A DNA stretch of 64,000 nucleotides from an uncultured Clostridia bacterium (GTDB lineage: Bacteria > Bacillota > Clostridia > Christensenellales > CAG-314): the NCBI GenBank assembly GCA_947629985.1, contig CANRFV010000001.1, forward strand, positions 175,329-239,328, read 5' to 3'. Positions within the stretch are counted from its first letter, which is position 1; the number at the start of each line of letters is the position of its first letter. Below the pieces are notes generated by a model, which had not been told where the DNA came from, ran no database searches, and worked only from the letters and a program-made list of their open reading frames with translations. A program made the translations under genes and the position numbers. This document shows, in pieces, positions 18,321-26,116 of the stretch.

Positions 18321-18861
18321 CCACAAAATAGCGGAAATATGCGCCGCATTAAACGGCAAATTTGACGAAATACGCACACTCGAACAGGAAAACATTGTGT
18401 GTAACCCCGAAGAAACGAGAAAAACTTTTGCGGAAAACGCCCTAATCAAAGCAAACGCGATAGCCGACTTGTCCGACTGCGCCGTACTTGCCGACGACAC
18501 AGGGCTTTGCGTAAACGCGCTTGACGGACGTCCGGGCGTGTTGTCCGCACGGTATGCGTCCGATCACGACAGTAGCGCAAATCGCAAAAAATTGCTTTGC
18601 GAATTACGCGATGTTGTTGACAGAACCGCGTATTTCGAATGTGCCGTGGCATTGAAATTTCCCGACGGCAAAATTTTGACGGGAAACGGACGCGTATACG
18701 GAACGATTTTAACGCACGAACAAGGAGAAAACGGCTTCGGCTACGACAGCATTTTTTACTGCACCGAACTGCGCAAGACTTTTGCCGAAGCGACAATGCA
18801 AGAAAAATTGTCCGTAAGTCATCGCGGCCGCGCCTTGGCAGATCTGTTGTCTAAGTTGTAA
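18292..18861 (+). CDS. rdgB: XTP/dITP pyrophosphatase (RdgB/HAM1)
   Basis: Removes non-canonical purine nucleotides (XTP, dITP, ITP) from the pool. 189 residues: N-terminus KLLIASNNSHKIAEI, TFAENALIKANA, VLADDTGLCVNALDGRPGV, GENGFGYDSIF and the C-terminal SHRGRALADL are all family hallmarks. It overlaps the preceding membrane-protein gene. Confidence 0.97.
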   Translation: MKLLIASNNSHKIAEICAALNGKFDEIRTLEQENIVCNPEETRKTFAENALIKANAIADLSDCAVLADDTGLCVNALDGRPGVLSARYASDHDSSANRKKLLCELRDVVDRTAYFECAVALKFPDGKILTGNGRVYGTILTHEQGENGFGYDSIFYCTELRKTFAEATMQEKLSVSHRGRALADLLSKL

Positions 18862-19016
18862 TTTATAAATTCTAAAAATACGCAACTTTTTACAATATTG
18901 CACGCGCGCTAGCGCACAATATTTTGAAACTATGCGGCACGCACCCTGCACGCCGCTTTCGATATATTTACACAACGTTTGTTTGAAACAAGTTAAATAA
19001 TAACACAAATAAACAC

Positions 19017-19050
19017 GCCCCACATTATAGTTGCGGCGGAAATGCGGGGC
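19017..19050 (+). terminator. Hairpin in the rdgB-HAD intergenic region, possible bidirectional terminator
   Basis: A 10-bp stem with one mismatch (GCCCCACATT/AATGCGGGGC), 14-nt loop, followed on the plus strand by TTTATTG and on the minus strand by a T-rich run. The 330-bp stretch 18862-19192 between two convergent genes also holds an imperfect AATATTG-GCGC inverted repeat (about 18893-18925) and a run of nine C at 19114-19122. No gene was seen in it. Confidence 0.5.
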
Positions 19051-19192
19051 TTTATTGTTCCTTCCGTGCCGCAATCATATAATTCCGCGCCAAAAATTCA
19101 AGCGATCGTTTAGCCCCCCCCCGCAACCGAAATGTTCAGTTGTGCTAAATGTAAAAATCGCGTGAAAAACATAAATATGCGTTTAAATTGTT

Positions 19193-19876
19193 TTATACTA
19201 TATCTTTCAGTTGGCGCAGGTCGCTTATTTCATAAGTAGGCACCAAGTCGGTATTGTTGTCGCAGTGCGACGGATTGAACCAACACGTATCTATGCCTGC
19301 ATTTACGCCGCCCTGTATGTCGCTGCTTAGCGAATCGCCTATAACAAGCGTTTTGCGCTTGTTAAAATTCGGTATATGCGCAAAACAGTAATCGAAATAC
19401 TCTTTTTGCGGCTTGGGATACCCCACTTCTTCCGACACAAAACGTTCGACAAAATACTTGTCCAAACCGCTGCCCGACATACGGCTGTTTTGAATTTCCA
19501 GCACGCCGTTAGACACAAGATATAACCTGTGCGTACCTTTCAACTCTTCCAAAACTTCCCGTGCGTACGGCACCGTAGCAAAACCGAATTTCAAATAGTA
19601 TTCGTACAAGTCGGCTATTTTTGCTATATTGTGCGCGTCCAAAGACAGATCTTCGAAAGTTTTTACAAAACGGTCGATCAAAACTTGCTGTTTTGTAACC
19701 TTGCCCTGCTCGTATAGTTGCCATTGCGCAATGTTGTTGCGGCGATATACGCCGAGAACATTTCGGTCGAACTGCAAGTTTTCTTCTGAAAAAGCGCGCG
19801 CAAGCGCTTGCTCTTCCGCTTTGTCAAAGTCCAATATTGTGTTGTCCGCGTCAAATAACAGTATTTCGTATTTCAT
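19193..19876 (-). CDS. HAD-superfamily hydrolase, YjjG/YfnB type
   Basis: About 227 residues. HAD motif I LLFDADNTILDFD, motif II VSNG, motif III Lys in GYPKPQKEYF, motif IV VIGDSLSSDIQGG. The pattern and length fit the YjjG/YfnB noncanonical pyrimidine nucleotidase subfamily (housecleaning 5'-nucleotidases). An ATG 12 codons upstream is also possible; neither start has a clear ribosome site. It converges with rdgB, another nucleotide-pool cleaner, but on the opposite strand. Confidence 0.85.
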   Translation of the reverse strand: MKYEILLFDADNTILDFDKAEEQALARAFSEENLQFDRNVLGVYRRNNIAQWQLYEQGKVTKQQVLIDRFVKTFEDLSLDAHNIAKIADLYEYYLKFGFATVPYAREVLEELKGTHRLYLVSNGVLEIQNSRMSGSGLDKYFVERFVSEEVGYPKPQKEYFDYCFAHIPNFNKRKTLVIGDSLSSDIQGGVNAGIDTCWFNPSHCDNNTDLVPTYEISDLRQLKDIV

Positions 19877-20051
19877 AGTTGTGTTTTCGTTTGACAAATT
19901 TAGTCGCCGCATAAATTATCGGCAATATTTTAACATATCGACGTTAAATTTTGTAAAATATAATATTTCACAAACAACTCTTAAAAACTTTTAATTATCC
20001 GCCCAAATAAGCGCGTTAATTTCAGTCGATATATTGCGCGCAGGCGAAATG

Positions 20052-20204
20052 TTAAAAACTGTCTTTTACAAGTCGTTCATAAGTAACCATAACGGCTTTG
20101 CGCACGTGAGTTACGGCTATTACGCGCCAACCTTGTTTTGCAATTTGATTTATGTCGGCTTCCAAACTGCGAGATCTGTAAAAAACTATTTTGTATTCGT
20201 ACAT
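20052..20204 (-). CDS. DUF4177-type small protein
   Basis: 50 residues (MYEYKIVFYRSRSLEADIN...). The MYEYK start, the QGWRVIAV segment and the final Tyr-rich strand match short DUF4177 proteins, whose function is unknown. ATG 20204 has a strong CGGAGG site. The gene has a promoter about 110 bp upstream, leaving a long structured leader. Confidence 0.7.
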   Translation of the reverse strand: MYEYKIVFYRSRSLEADINQIAKQGWRVIAVTHVRKAVMVTYERLVKDSF

Positions 20205-20221
20205 AATTACCTCCGATTTTG

Positions 20222-20298
20222 CAAAAAAAAACACCGTTGAATAAAACACAAAATGTGCCCGCAACAACCATAGCGGTTGCAATCTTTATGTTTTATTC
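20222..20298 (-). promoter_or_regulatory. Structured leader with terminator-like hairpin before the DUF4177 gene
   Basis: In the minus-strand transcript, GAATAAAACA (20298-20289) pairs perfectly with TGTTTTATTC (20248-20239). Between them lies a smaller hairpin CAACC/GGTTG (20265-20279). The outer stem is followed within 8 nt by a run of nine U (20231-20223), then by the ribosome site. This looks like a transcription attenuator, of no family I recognise. Confidence 0.45.
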
Positions 20299-20314
20299 CA
20301 TTGAATATTGCTAT

Positions 20315-20343
20315 ATTATACATTATTTTCTTGCCCACGTCAA
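20315..20343 (-). promoter_or_regulatory. Sigma-A promoter of the DUF4177 gene
   Basis: Minus strand: -35 TTGACG (20338-20343), -10 TATAAT (20315-20320), spacer 17 bp. The predicted start of transcription is near 20308. Confidence 0.7.
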
Positions 20344-20480
20344 AATATATTTAACGCCTACTCAACAATTTGGCGATAGCGCTTGCAAAAGAAAAAAAAC
20401 ACCATTCGGCAAGTAACCGACGATTGCAAAAGGCGGATTTGCAAAAAAGCCCCCGAAACTAACAAAGCAATATAAAAGAA

Positions 20481-20508
20481 TGAAACCGATATAACGCTAT
20501 CGGTTTCA
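20481..20508 (-). terminator. Terminator of the tRNA operon
   Basis: A perfect 11-bp stem (TGAAACCGATA/TATCGGTTTCA) with a 6-nt loop, followed on the minus strand by TTCTTTTATATT. It lies 10 bp after tRNA-Gly(GCC). Confidence 0.85.
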
Positions 20509-20517
20509 CATTCTTAT

Positions 20518-20592
20518 TGGAGCGGGAGACGGGATTCGAACCCGCGATATCTGCCTTGGCAAGGCAGCGCTCTACCTCTGAGCCACTCCCGC
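20518..20592 (-). tRNA. tRNA-Gly (GCC)
   Basis: Cloverleaf with acceptor GCGGGAG/CTCCCGC, anticodon stem CTGCC/GGCAG and loop TTGCCAA (anticodon GCC), T loop TTCGAAT, CCA encoded. Last of eight tRNA genes on this strand. Confidence 0.97.
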
Positions 20593-20605
20593 GTATTAAG
20601 TTGTG

Positions 20606-20689
20606 TGGTGCGGATAAAGGGACTTGAACCCCCACGTCGATGACACTAGATCCTAAGTCTAGCGCGTCTGCCAATTCCGCCATATCCGC
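20606..20689 (-). tRNA. tRNA-Leu (TAG)
   Basis: Class II tRNA of 84 nt with a variable arm. Acceptor GCGGATA/TATCCGC, anticodon stem CTAGA/TCTAG with loop CTTAGGA (anticodon TAG), T loop TTCAAGT, CCA encoded. Confidence 0.96.
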
Positions 20690-20702
20690 ACGTCGATTAG
20701 AT

Positions 20703-20778
20703 TGGTACACCTTCAGGGATTCGAACCCTGGACCCACTGATTAAGAGTCAGTTGCTCTACCAACTGAGCTAAAGATGC
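20703..20778 (-). tRNA. tRNA-Lys (CTT)
   Basis: Anticodon stem ACTGA/TCAGT, loop CTCTTAA (anticodon CTT), T loop TTCGAAT, CCA encoded. The acceptor GCATCTT/AAGGTGT contains two G-U pairs. Confidence 0.95.
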
Positions 20779-20813
20779 ATATATAAACCTGTGCTTGTCA
20801 GCCGATTTTTCAA

Positions 20814-20889
20814 TGGTGACCCATCCGCGATTCGAACGCGGGACACCATGATTAAAAGTCATGTGCTCTACCGACTGAGCTAATGGGTC
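20814..20889 (-). tRNA. tRNA-Lys (TTT)
   Basis: Acceptor GACCCAT/ATGGGTC, anticodon stem CATGA/TCATG with loop CTTTTAA (anticodon TTT), T loop TTCGAAT, CCA encoded. It lies next to the CTT isoacceptor. Confidence 0.96.
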
Positions 20890-20892
20890 ATG

Positions 20893-20967
20893 TGGCAGGG
20901 GTAGCAGGATTTGAACCTACGAATGTCAGAGTCAAAGTCTGATGCCTTACCGCTTGGCTATACCCCT
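20893..20967 (-). tRNA. tRNA-Gln (TTG)
   Basis: Acceptor AGGGGTA/TACCCCT, anticodon stem CAGA/TCTG with loop CTTTGAC (anticodon TTG), T loop TTCAAAT, CCA encoded. Confidence 0.95.
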
Positions 20968-20975
20968 ATAAAATA

Positions 20976-21052
20976 TGGGGTGAGCTATGGGAATCGAACC
21001 CATGACCTCCAGAGCCACAATCTGGCGCTCTGCCAACTGAGCTAAGCCCACC
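20976..21052 (-). tRNA. tRNA-His (GTG)
   Basis: Acceptor GTGGGCT/AGCTCAC, with the extra 5' G(-1) opposite C73 that is diagnostic of tRNA-His. Anticodon stem CCAGA/TCTGG with loop TTGTGGC (anticodon GTG), CCA encoded. Confidence 0.96.
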
Positions 21053-21056
21053 ATGA

Positions 21057-21133
21057 TGGCGTGCCTGAAGGGATTCGAACCCCCGACAAACGGCTTAGAA
21101 GGCCGTTGCTCTATCCTGCTGAGCTACAGGCAC
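21057..21133 (-). tRNA. tRNA-Arg (TCT)
   Basis: Acceptor GTGCCTG/CAGGCAC, anticodon stem ACGGC/GCCGT with loop CTTCTAA (anticodon TCT), T loop TTCGAAT, CCA encoded. Confidence 0.96.
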
Positions 21134-21149
21134 AGGCAAGCGTGTAGTT

Positions 21150-21223
21150 TGGAGCGGGTGATGGGAATCGGACCCACGCGACCAGCTTGGAAGGCTGGGA
21201 TTCTACCATTGAACTACACCCGC
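21150..21223 (-). tRNA. tRNA-Gly (TCC)
   Basis: Acceptor GCGGGTG/CACCCGC, anticodon stem CCAGC/GCTGG with loop CTTCCAA (anticodon TCC), T loop TCCGATT, CCA encoded. First gene of the tRNA operon, about 11 bp after the predicted transcription start. Confidence 0.96.
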
Positions 21224-21240
21224 ACTTCAACAGCCTTTAC

Positions 21241-21269
21241 ATTATAACTTAATACAGCCAAGCTGTCAA
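21241..21269 (-). promoter_or_regulatory. Consensus sigma-A promoter of the tRNA operon
   Basis: Minus strand: -35 TTGACA (21264-21269), -10 TATAAT (21241-21246), spacer 17 bp: a perfect match at all twelve positions. Confidence 0.9.
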
Positions 21270-21314
21270 CAATTTGACGATAACTTTTCAAACATTTTTG
21301 TGCAAACGGCACAA

Positions 21315-22490
21315 TTAAATTTTGTTTTGCTTGTACAACTTTATTACGATATTTTGCACATCGGAAAAACTTCTTACCACCACAACTACCTGCCCGTAGT
21401 CGTCCTTTTGATCCGTGTCGTCGTATACGGGCGGCTTTACGTAACTGTCGGTGCCGCTTTGCTTGTGTAATTTAAGGTACAAATCGTTAAAGAAATCGCC
21501 TATATCCGCAAGCAATGTAAATTTGGAATAAAATATGTTGTAATTGGCGCGTTCGGCGTTGATCCCGGGTGCGATCATATTGTTTAAACGAACATAATCG
21601 GGCTGCGAGTTGGGATACAGCGTAAGCATATTTATTACAGCCGACGCGCATTTTACAAGCGCCCCATAGCGCAAATATGGGTTGCCGCTGCAAAGCAACA
21701 CGTAATATGCCATCAGGTTCGCTTCGTTTTCGCGCATTACTCCCTTGCCGTGCGCCTGCTCGTGCGCCAATGTGTGCGGCAAATACAAATTAGTTTCGTA
21801 ACCGTTGATGTTCGCTTCGCCGAACGGAGCAAAAAATACGCCCACAATGTGCAATTCGCTCATTATGTTTTTGTTCAATATCCACTTGCCTTTGGGTGTA
21901 TATGACGAAAAATAGTCATTTTGTAACTTGGAATACTCCTGCGCCAACAAGTCGGACATTTCGGCAAGCGTGTAGGGATATACAATGTTGCCGTTTTCGT
22001 CGTGTTCGGTTTGGTTGTATGCTTCGTTTGCCAGCGCTACAATATGCTCTGCCAATTGCAACGCTTCTTCGTACGGCAGGTCTTCTGTGCTGTATTCCTG
22101 ATATATTTCCTGCGGCAACGGTTTGCGGTTGTAACTGAACGATGCGCTTACGCTGTATATATTAACAAAAGACATTACGCTGATAGCAACTATAAGTACC
22201 GAACAAAGCGCCTTACCCCACTTGTGTTTGCACAACAAAACGATCAACACAACTACAAAGGCGATTGCGCCCAAAATAACAACGATCAAAAACATTTCGT
22301 ACAAACTAATCGGGATCCAGCCCAAAGCGTTGCCGAAAACGTATATCCAAGCGCGCGAGACCGTTCGTGCAAAAAATTCGCACACTTCCGTACTGAGTTG
22401 CAATAGCGACAGCACTACAAACAAAAGGACCAGCGCGCCCAACACTATAACCAACTTTATATTGCGTTTTTTTATATTGGAATTTTTCAT
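21315..22490 (-). CDS. DUF3810 membrane protein with HExxH motif
   Basis: 391 residues. Three N-terminal hydrophobic segments (about residues 13-31, 64-86 and 93-112) precede an extracytoplasmic domain. That domain carries LAHEQAHGKG, with HExxH at 243-247, and a downstream ENEANLMAYY Glu motif. This is the layout of a membrane-anchored gluzincin-like metallopeptidase. DUF3810 proteins are common in Clostridia and have no established substrate. ATG 22490 has an AGGAG site. It lies 10 bp after hemZ, at the end of the recJ-rel-hemZ run. Confidence 0.85.
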   Translation of the reverse strand: MKNSNIKKRNIKLVIVLGALVLLFVVLSLLQLSTEVCEFFARTVSRAWIYVFGNALGWIPISLYEMFLIVVILGAIAFVVVLIVLLCKHKWGKALCSVLIVAISVMSFVNIYSVSASFSYNRKPLPQEIYQEYSTEDLPYEEALQLAEHIVALANEAYNQTEHDENGNIVYPYTLAEMSDLLAQEYSKLQNDYFSSYTPKGKWILNKNIMSELHIVGVFFAPFGEANINGYETNLYLPHTLAHEQAHGKGVMRENEANLMAYYVLLCSGNPYLRYGALVKCASAVINMLTLYPNSQPDYVRLNNMIAPGINAERANYNIFYSKFTLLADIGDFFNDLYLKLHKQSGTDSYVKPPVYDDTDQKDDYGQVVVVVRSFSDVQNIVIKLYKQNKI

Positions 22491-22499
22491 TGTTCGCTC

Positions 22500-23900
22500 C
22501 TATGCAAACAGTTGAAATTTTTTTGCCAAAAATTCGTCGTTGCGCGCTATGTACGTTATTACATCTTTTGCATTGGCGGCGCGCTCTATCCTTTTTTGAT
22601 CGGGCATTATTTTTTTGGATATTGCGCCCGAACCGCAGGCTATTATGTCCGAAAGTTCTTCCATATTGCCTATATTGTACAAACACTGCGTATCCGGCAA
22701 ACAAAAACCCACGTTTTCCAAATTGCTTGCCATATATTTTTGCCTGTACAAATAGTATGGCATATATCCCGCGGAATACAGCAATTGGTGCGAATACTCC
22801 ACCATTTGCGATACGTCATAACCGCTGGCATAATTTTGCTCTTTCAAAACGCTGCCGTGTTTCAACGCCAAAGTGTGAACGGTTATATTGTGCGGTCTAA
22901 GCGCAATAGCGCTGTTTACACTGTTGCAAAACATTTCGTACGTTTCGGTGGGCAACCCCGCTATTAAATCCATATTAACCGCAAAACCGTAAGTTTGAGC
23001 AAGTTGATATTTGTCATATATATCTTGCACGGTGTGTTTTCTGCCCACTGCGTCCAAAACGGATTGATTAAATGTTTGCGGGTTTATCGATATGCGATTG
23101 ACTCCGTGCGCGGCAAAAACGTCAAACTTACTTTTGTCTACAGTATCAGGGCGCCCCGCTTCCACCGTGTACTCTGTCGGGGCGAAGTCGATACAAGACA
23201 TAATTTTATCCAACTGCGACGCGCTTAGCGACGTGGGGGTGCCGCCGCCGAAGTACACATTGCGCAACAAAATGTTATGCTCGCGCGCAAATTGCAATGT
23301 TGCCGTAATGTCGCGGCACAACGCGTCAATATACGGTTCGACATATTTTTTTAGCCGTGCGATCTCGCCGCCCGTAAAGGAGCAATAACTGCACCGCGTT
23401 ACGCAAAAGGGAATTCCCACATACAAATCTGCGCCAAGCCTATGCGAGTGCAATTCGCCCTGCGTAGACAATATATCGGCTACCAATTTTGTTTTTTGCT
23501 CGGAAACGCCCAAAATTTTTACAAAATATTGTTGCCAATTTTCCCCTTCGTCAACAAGTTGATCTGCCAACTTGGTGGGACGTATCCCCGTAAGGCTGCC
23601 CCAGGGCATAAGTTTACCCGTAACGGCACTCATACAATTGTAGGTAGCGACCTTGGCAAAGCGTTTGCGCAACCTTATGCGTTGCAAATCGTCCGCGCGC
23701 CCAACATCTACGGCTTTGACGTCGCTTTTGCCACAGAATTGCGCCGTATAGGTGTAAACTGAGCCTTCCGCGCGTTCAGTGAGCGTTATATCGGCAGATT
23801 TTTCGCCGCAATCGGCAACGAAAACAACGTCGTTATAAAACAATTTTACGACGTCATGCACTTCAGTCGGATATATAAAATCGGTGTAAAGTGTTTTCAT
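22500..23900 (-). CDS. hemZ: Oxygen-independent coproporphyrinogen III oxidase-like radical SAM protein HemZ
   Basis: About 466 residues. An N-terminal domain of about 160 residues (including WGSLTGIRPTK) is specific to HemZ. The radical SAM domain follows, with the 4Fe-4S motif CVTRCSYC and the segments GGGTPTSL and INPQTFNQSVLDAVGR. HemZ is assigned to anaerobic haem synthesis; many clostridial homologues stand alone, and no other hem gene is seen here, so the actual substrate is open. ATG 23900 was chosen; a GTG two codons upstream is also possible. Confidence 0.9.
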   Translation of the reverse strand: MKTLYTDFIYPTEVHDVVKLFYNDVVFVADCGEKSADITLTERAEGSVYTYTAQFCGKSDVKAVDVGRADDLQRIRLRKRFAKVATYNCMSAVTGKLMPWGSLTGIRPTKLADQLVDEGENWQQYFVKILGVSEQKTKLVADILSTQGELHSHRLGADLYVGIPFCVTRCSYCSFTGGEIARLKKYVEPYIDALCRDITATLQFAREHNILLRNVYFGGGTPTSLSASQLDKIMSCIDFAPTEYTVEAGRPDTVDKSKFDVFAAHGVNRISINPQTFNQSVLDAVGRKHTVQDIYDKYQLAQTYGFAVNMDLIAGLPTETYEMFCNSVNSAIALRPHNITVHTLALKHGSVLKEQNYASGYDVSQMVEYSHQLLYSAGYMPYYLYRQKYMASNLENVGFCLPDTQCLYNIGNMEELSDIIACGSGAISKKIMPDQKRIERAANAKDVITYIARNDEFLAKKFQLFA

Positions 23901-23913
23901 AGCCACGCAAAAA

Positions 23914-26103
23914 TCAGCCCTTTGTACGGTATACGCTTATAACCGCGGCAATCGTTTTCAATTTGTTCATCAATTGATTCGCTTGGTCGTGATTGGATAT
24001 TTCGACGGTAATTGTGGCAATTGCGTTGCCCTTGCGATCCTTGCGGGCGTTTATTGCAACAAGCGGCAAATTTTCGTTTACTATCGTCTTGGTTATTTCG
24101 GCAAAAATGTCGCCTTTGTCCTCGGCAACGATCTCTATGGACACGGGAAATGTCGTTTGCGTAGCCATACGCGCCCATTCGGCGTGAACAATGCGTTCGG
24201 GTTCCATGTTCTTTATCGTAGGGCAATCCGCACGGTGTACGCACACGCCCCTGCCGCGAGAAATGTATCCGACGATTTCGTCGCCGGGAACGGGCGAACA
24301 GCAACGCGAAAAGCGCACCAATAAGTTTTCTTCGCCCTTTATTATTACGCTGTTTTCCTTGCTGCCGACTTGTTTGTTTTTACGTACGCTTTGCTGTTTT
24401 TTGATTTTATCGGCAACGTTTGGGTTACAGGCGATCAGTTTTACTACAACTTGATTGAGCGAAATACTGCCATATCCTACCGCCGCATACATTTCGTCCA
24501 CGTTGTTAAGAAGGTATCTGTCGCAAACGCCCTGCACCGCTTCGGCTGTTATCAGTTCGGACGGAGTAATGCCGCGATGACGAACTTCGCGTTCGATCAT
24601 TGCCTTGCCGGTACGAATATACTCGTCTTTCAGTTCGCGTTTGAAGAACTGCCTTATTTTGGATTTGGCAGACGGAGTTTTGACTATTTTCAGCCAATCG
24701 CGCGAAGGTCCCTTTGCATTGGGGTTGGTCATTACTTCAACCGTATCGCCCGTGTGCAAAACGGTGTCGAGCGGCACAATTTTGTTATTGATTTTTATGC
24801 CTACGCATTTGTTGCCTACCTGACTGTGGATCAAATAGGCGAAATCCAACCCCGTTGCGTCCGACGGCAAAATTTTTACGTCCCCGTTGGGAGTAAAAAC
24901 GTACACTTCGTTGGTATTGGAAATATCTTTGCGGATAAGGTCCAAAAATTCGGTGCTGTCTTTCAAGTCGTCGTCGTAAGACAAAACTTCCTTTACCCAG
25001 CCCAATTTGTCGTCCATAGCCGTACTACCCGTAATGCCTTCTTTGTACTTCCAATGCGCGGCAATACCGTATTCGGCTATTTTGTGCATTTGATGAGTAC
25101 GAATTTGCACTTCTATCGGGTAAGTGTGCGTGCCGTAATCGATAATTACGGTTGTGTGCAACGATTGATACATATTGGGTTTGGGCACGGCAATGTAATC
25201 CTTAAACCGCCCCGGCATCGGCTTCCAGCGGGCGTGAATTGCCCCCAAAACCGCATAACAGTCTTTTATCGTGTCTACAATAACGCGCACGGCAGTAAGA
25301 TCGTACACCTGTTCCAACGTCTTGTTTTGCCGTTTCATCTTTTTGTATATGGAATAAAAGTGTTTTGTTCTGCCGTAGATGTCGAAATCGTTTATTTTGG
25401 CGCCATTAAGTTCTTTTTTTACTTCGGCAATAAACGAATCCACTATTTCTTCGCGTTCCTGCTTTTTTAGTGCAATACCTTCGGAAATTTGGGTATATGC
25501 GGCATTGTCGAGATATTTAAGGCACAAGTCTTCGAGTTCGCTTTTTATAGACGAAATACCCAACCTGCCCGCAATGGGGGCAAAAATATCCAAGGTTTCT
25601 TTGGCAATGATTTGTTGCTTTTCGGGGGAAAGATACATCAGCGAACGCATATTGTGCAAACGATCGGCAAGTTTGATGAGCATTACCCTTATGTCTTTTG
25701 CCATGGCAAAAAACATTTTGCGCATATTTTCCGCTTGTTCTTCTTCCTTGTTGTGGAACTGAATTTTTTCCAACTTGGTAACGCCGGCAACAAGATCGGC
25801 AATTTCATCGCCGAATTTGGCGCGCAAATCGGCGTCGGTAATATAGGTATCTTCTACCGTGTCGTGCAATAACGCCGCGCATATCGTGGAAACGTCCAGC
25901 CCCATATCGATAAGAATATCGGCAACGATTACGGGGTGCGTAATGTAGGGGCGACCGCTTGCCCTGAATTGACCTTGGTGCGCCTTTTCCGCAACTTCGA
26001 ATGCGTTTTCTATTTGACTCACTTCATAAGCGTGATAATAATGTTTTACCTTAGACAAAAAGTTGCTTATTGTCGTTTCGGCTTTTTCCTGTTCCAAATT
26101 CAT
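23914..26103 (-). CDS. rel: Bifunctional (p)ppGpp synthetase/hydrolase Rel
   Basis: Stringent-response enzyme of 729 residues in HD-synthetase-TGS-ACT order. The hydrolase HD motif is in CAALLHDTVEDT. The synthetase contains RTKHFYSIYKKM and PGRFKDYIAVPKPNMYQSLH; the RFKD charge pattern is that of bifunctional Rel enzymes rather than E. coli RelA. The TGS domain starts near VYVFTPNGDVKILP. The C-terminus has the HRADCPT zinc-finger/helical segment and an ACT domain. It sits 14 bp after recJ, a common clostridial neighbour. Confidence 0.97.
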   Translation of the reverse strand: MNLEQEKAETTISNFLSKVKHYYHAYEVSQIENAFEVAEKAHQGQFRASGRPYITHPVIVADILIDMGLDVSTICAALLHDTVEDTYITDADLRAKFGDEIADLVAGVTKLEKIQFHNKEEEQAENMRKMFFAMAKDIRVMLIKLADRLHNMRSLMYLSPEKQQIIAKETLDIFAPIAGRLGISSIKSELEDLCLKYLDNAAYTQISEGIALKKQEREEIVDSFIAEVKKELNGAKINDFDIYGRTKHFYSIYKKMKRQNKTLEQVYDLTAVRVIVDTIKDCYAVLGAIHARWKPMPGRFKDYIAVPKPNMYQSLHTTVIIDYGTHTYPIEVQIRTHQMHKIAEYGIAAHWKYKEGITGSTAMDDKLGWVKEVLSYDDDLKDSTEFLDLIRKDISNTNEVYVFTPNGDVKILPSDATGLDFAYLIHSQVGNKCVGIKINNKIVPLDTVLHTGDTVEVMTNPNAKGPSRDWLKIVKTPSAKSKIRQFFKRELKDEYIRTGKAMIEREVRHRGITPSELITAEAVQGVCDRYLLNNVDEMYAAVGYGSISLNQVVVKLIACNPNVADKIKKQQSVRKNKQVGSKENSVIIKGEENLLVRFSRCCSPVPGDEIVGYISRGRGVCVHRADCPTIKNMEPERIVHAEWARMATQTTFPVSIEIVAEDKGDIFAEITKTIVNENLPLVAINARKDRKGNAIATITVEISNHDQANQLMNKLKTIAAVISVYRTKG

Positions 26104-26116
26104 AGTTTACCGTCAA

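Noticed and set aside
19114..19122. Run of nine C as a possible phase-variation tract
   Set aside because: It lies between two convergent genes, outside any frame or promoter; more likely a neutral homopolymer or a sequencing-length uncertainty.
20518..21223. Repeated-looking sequence blocks suggesting a CRISPR or repeat array
   Set aside because: The blocks are eight distinct tRNA genes with good cloverleafs.
24370..25470. 366-codon frame antisense to rel
   Set aside because: Shadow frame; the Rel protein on the minus strand is full length with all motifs.
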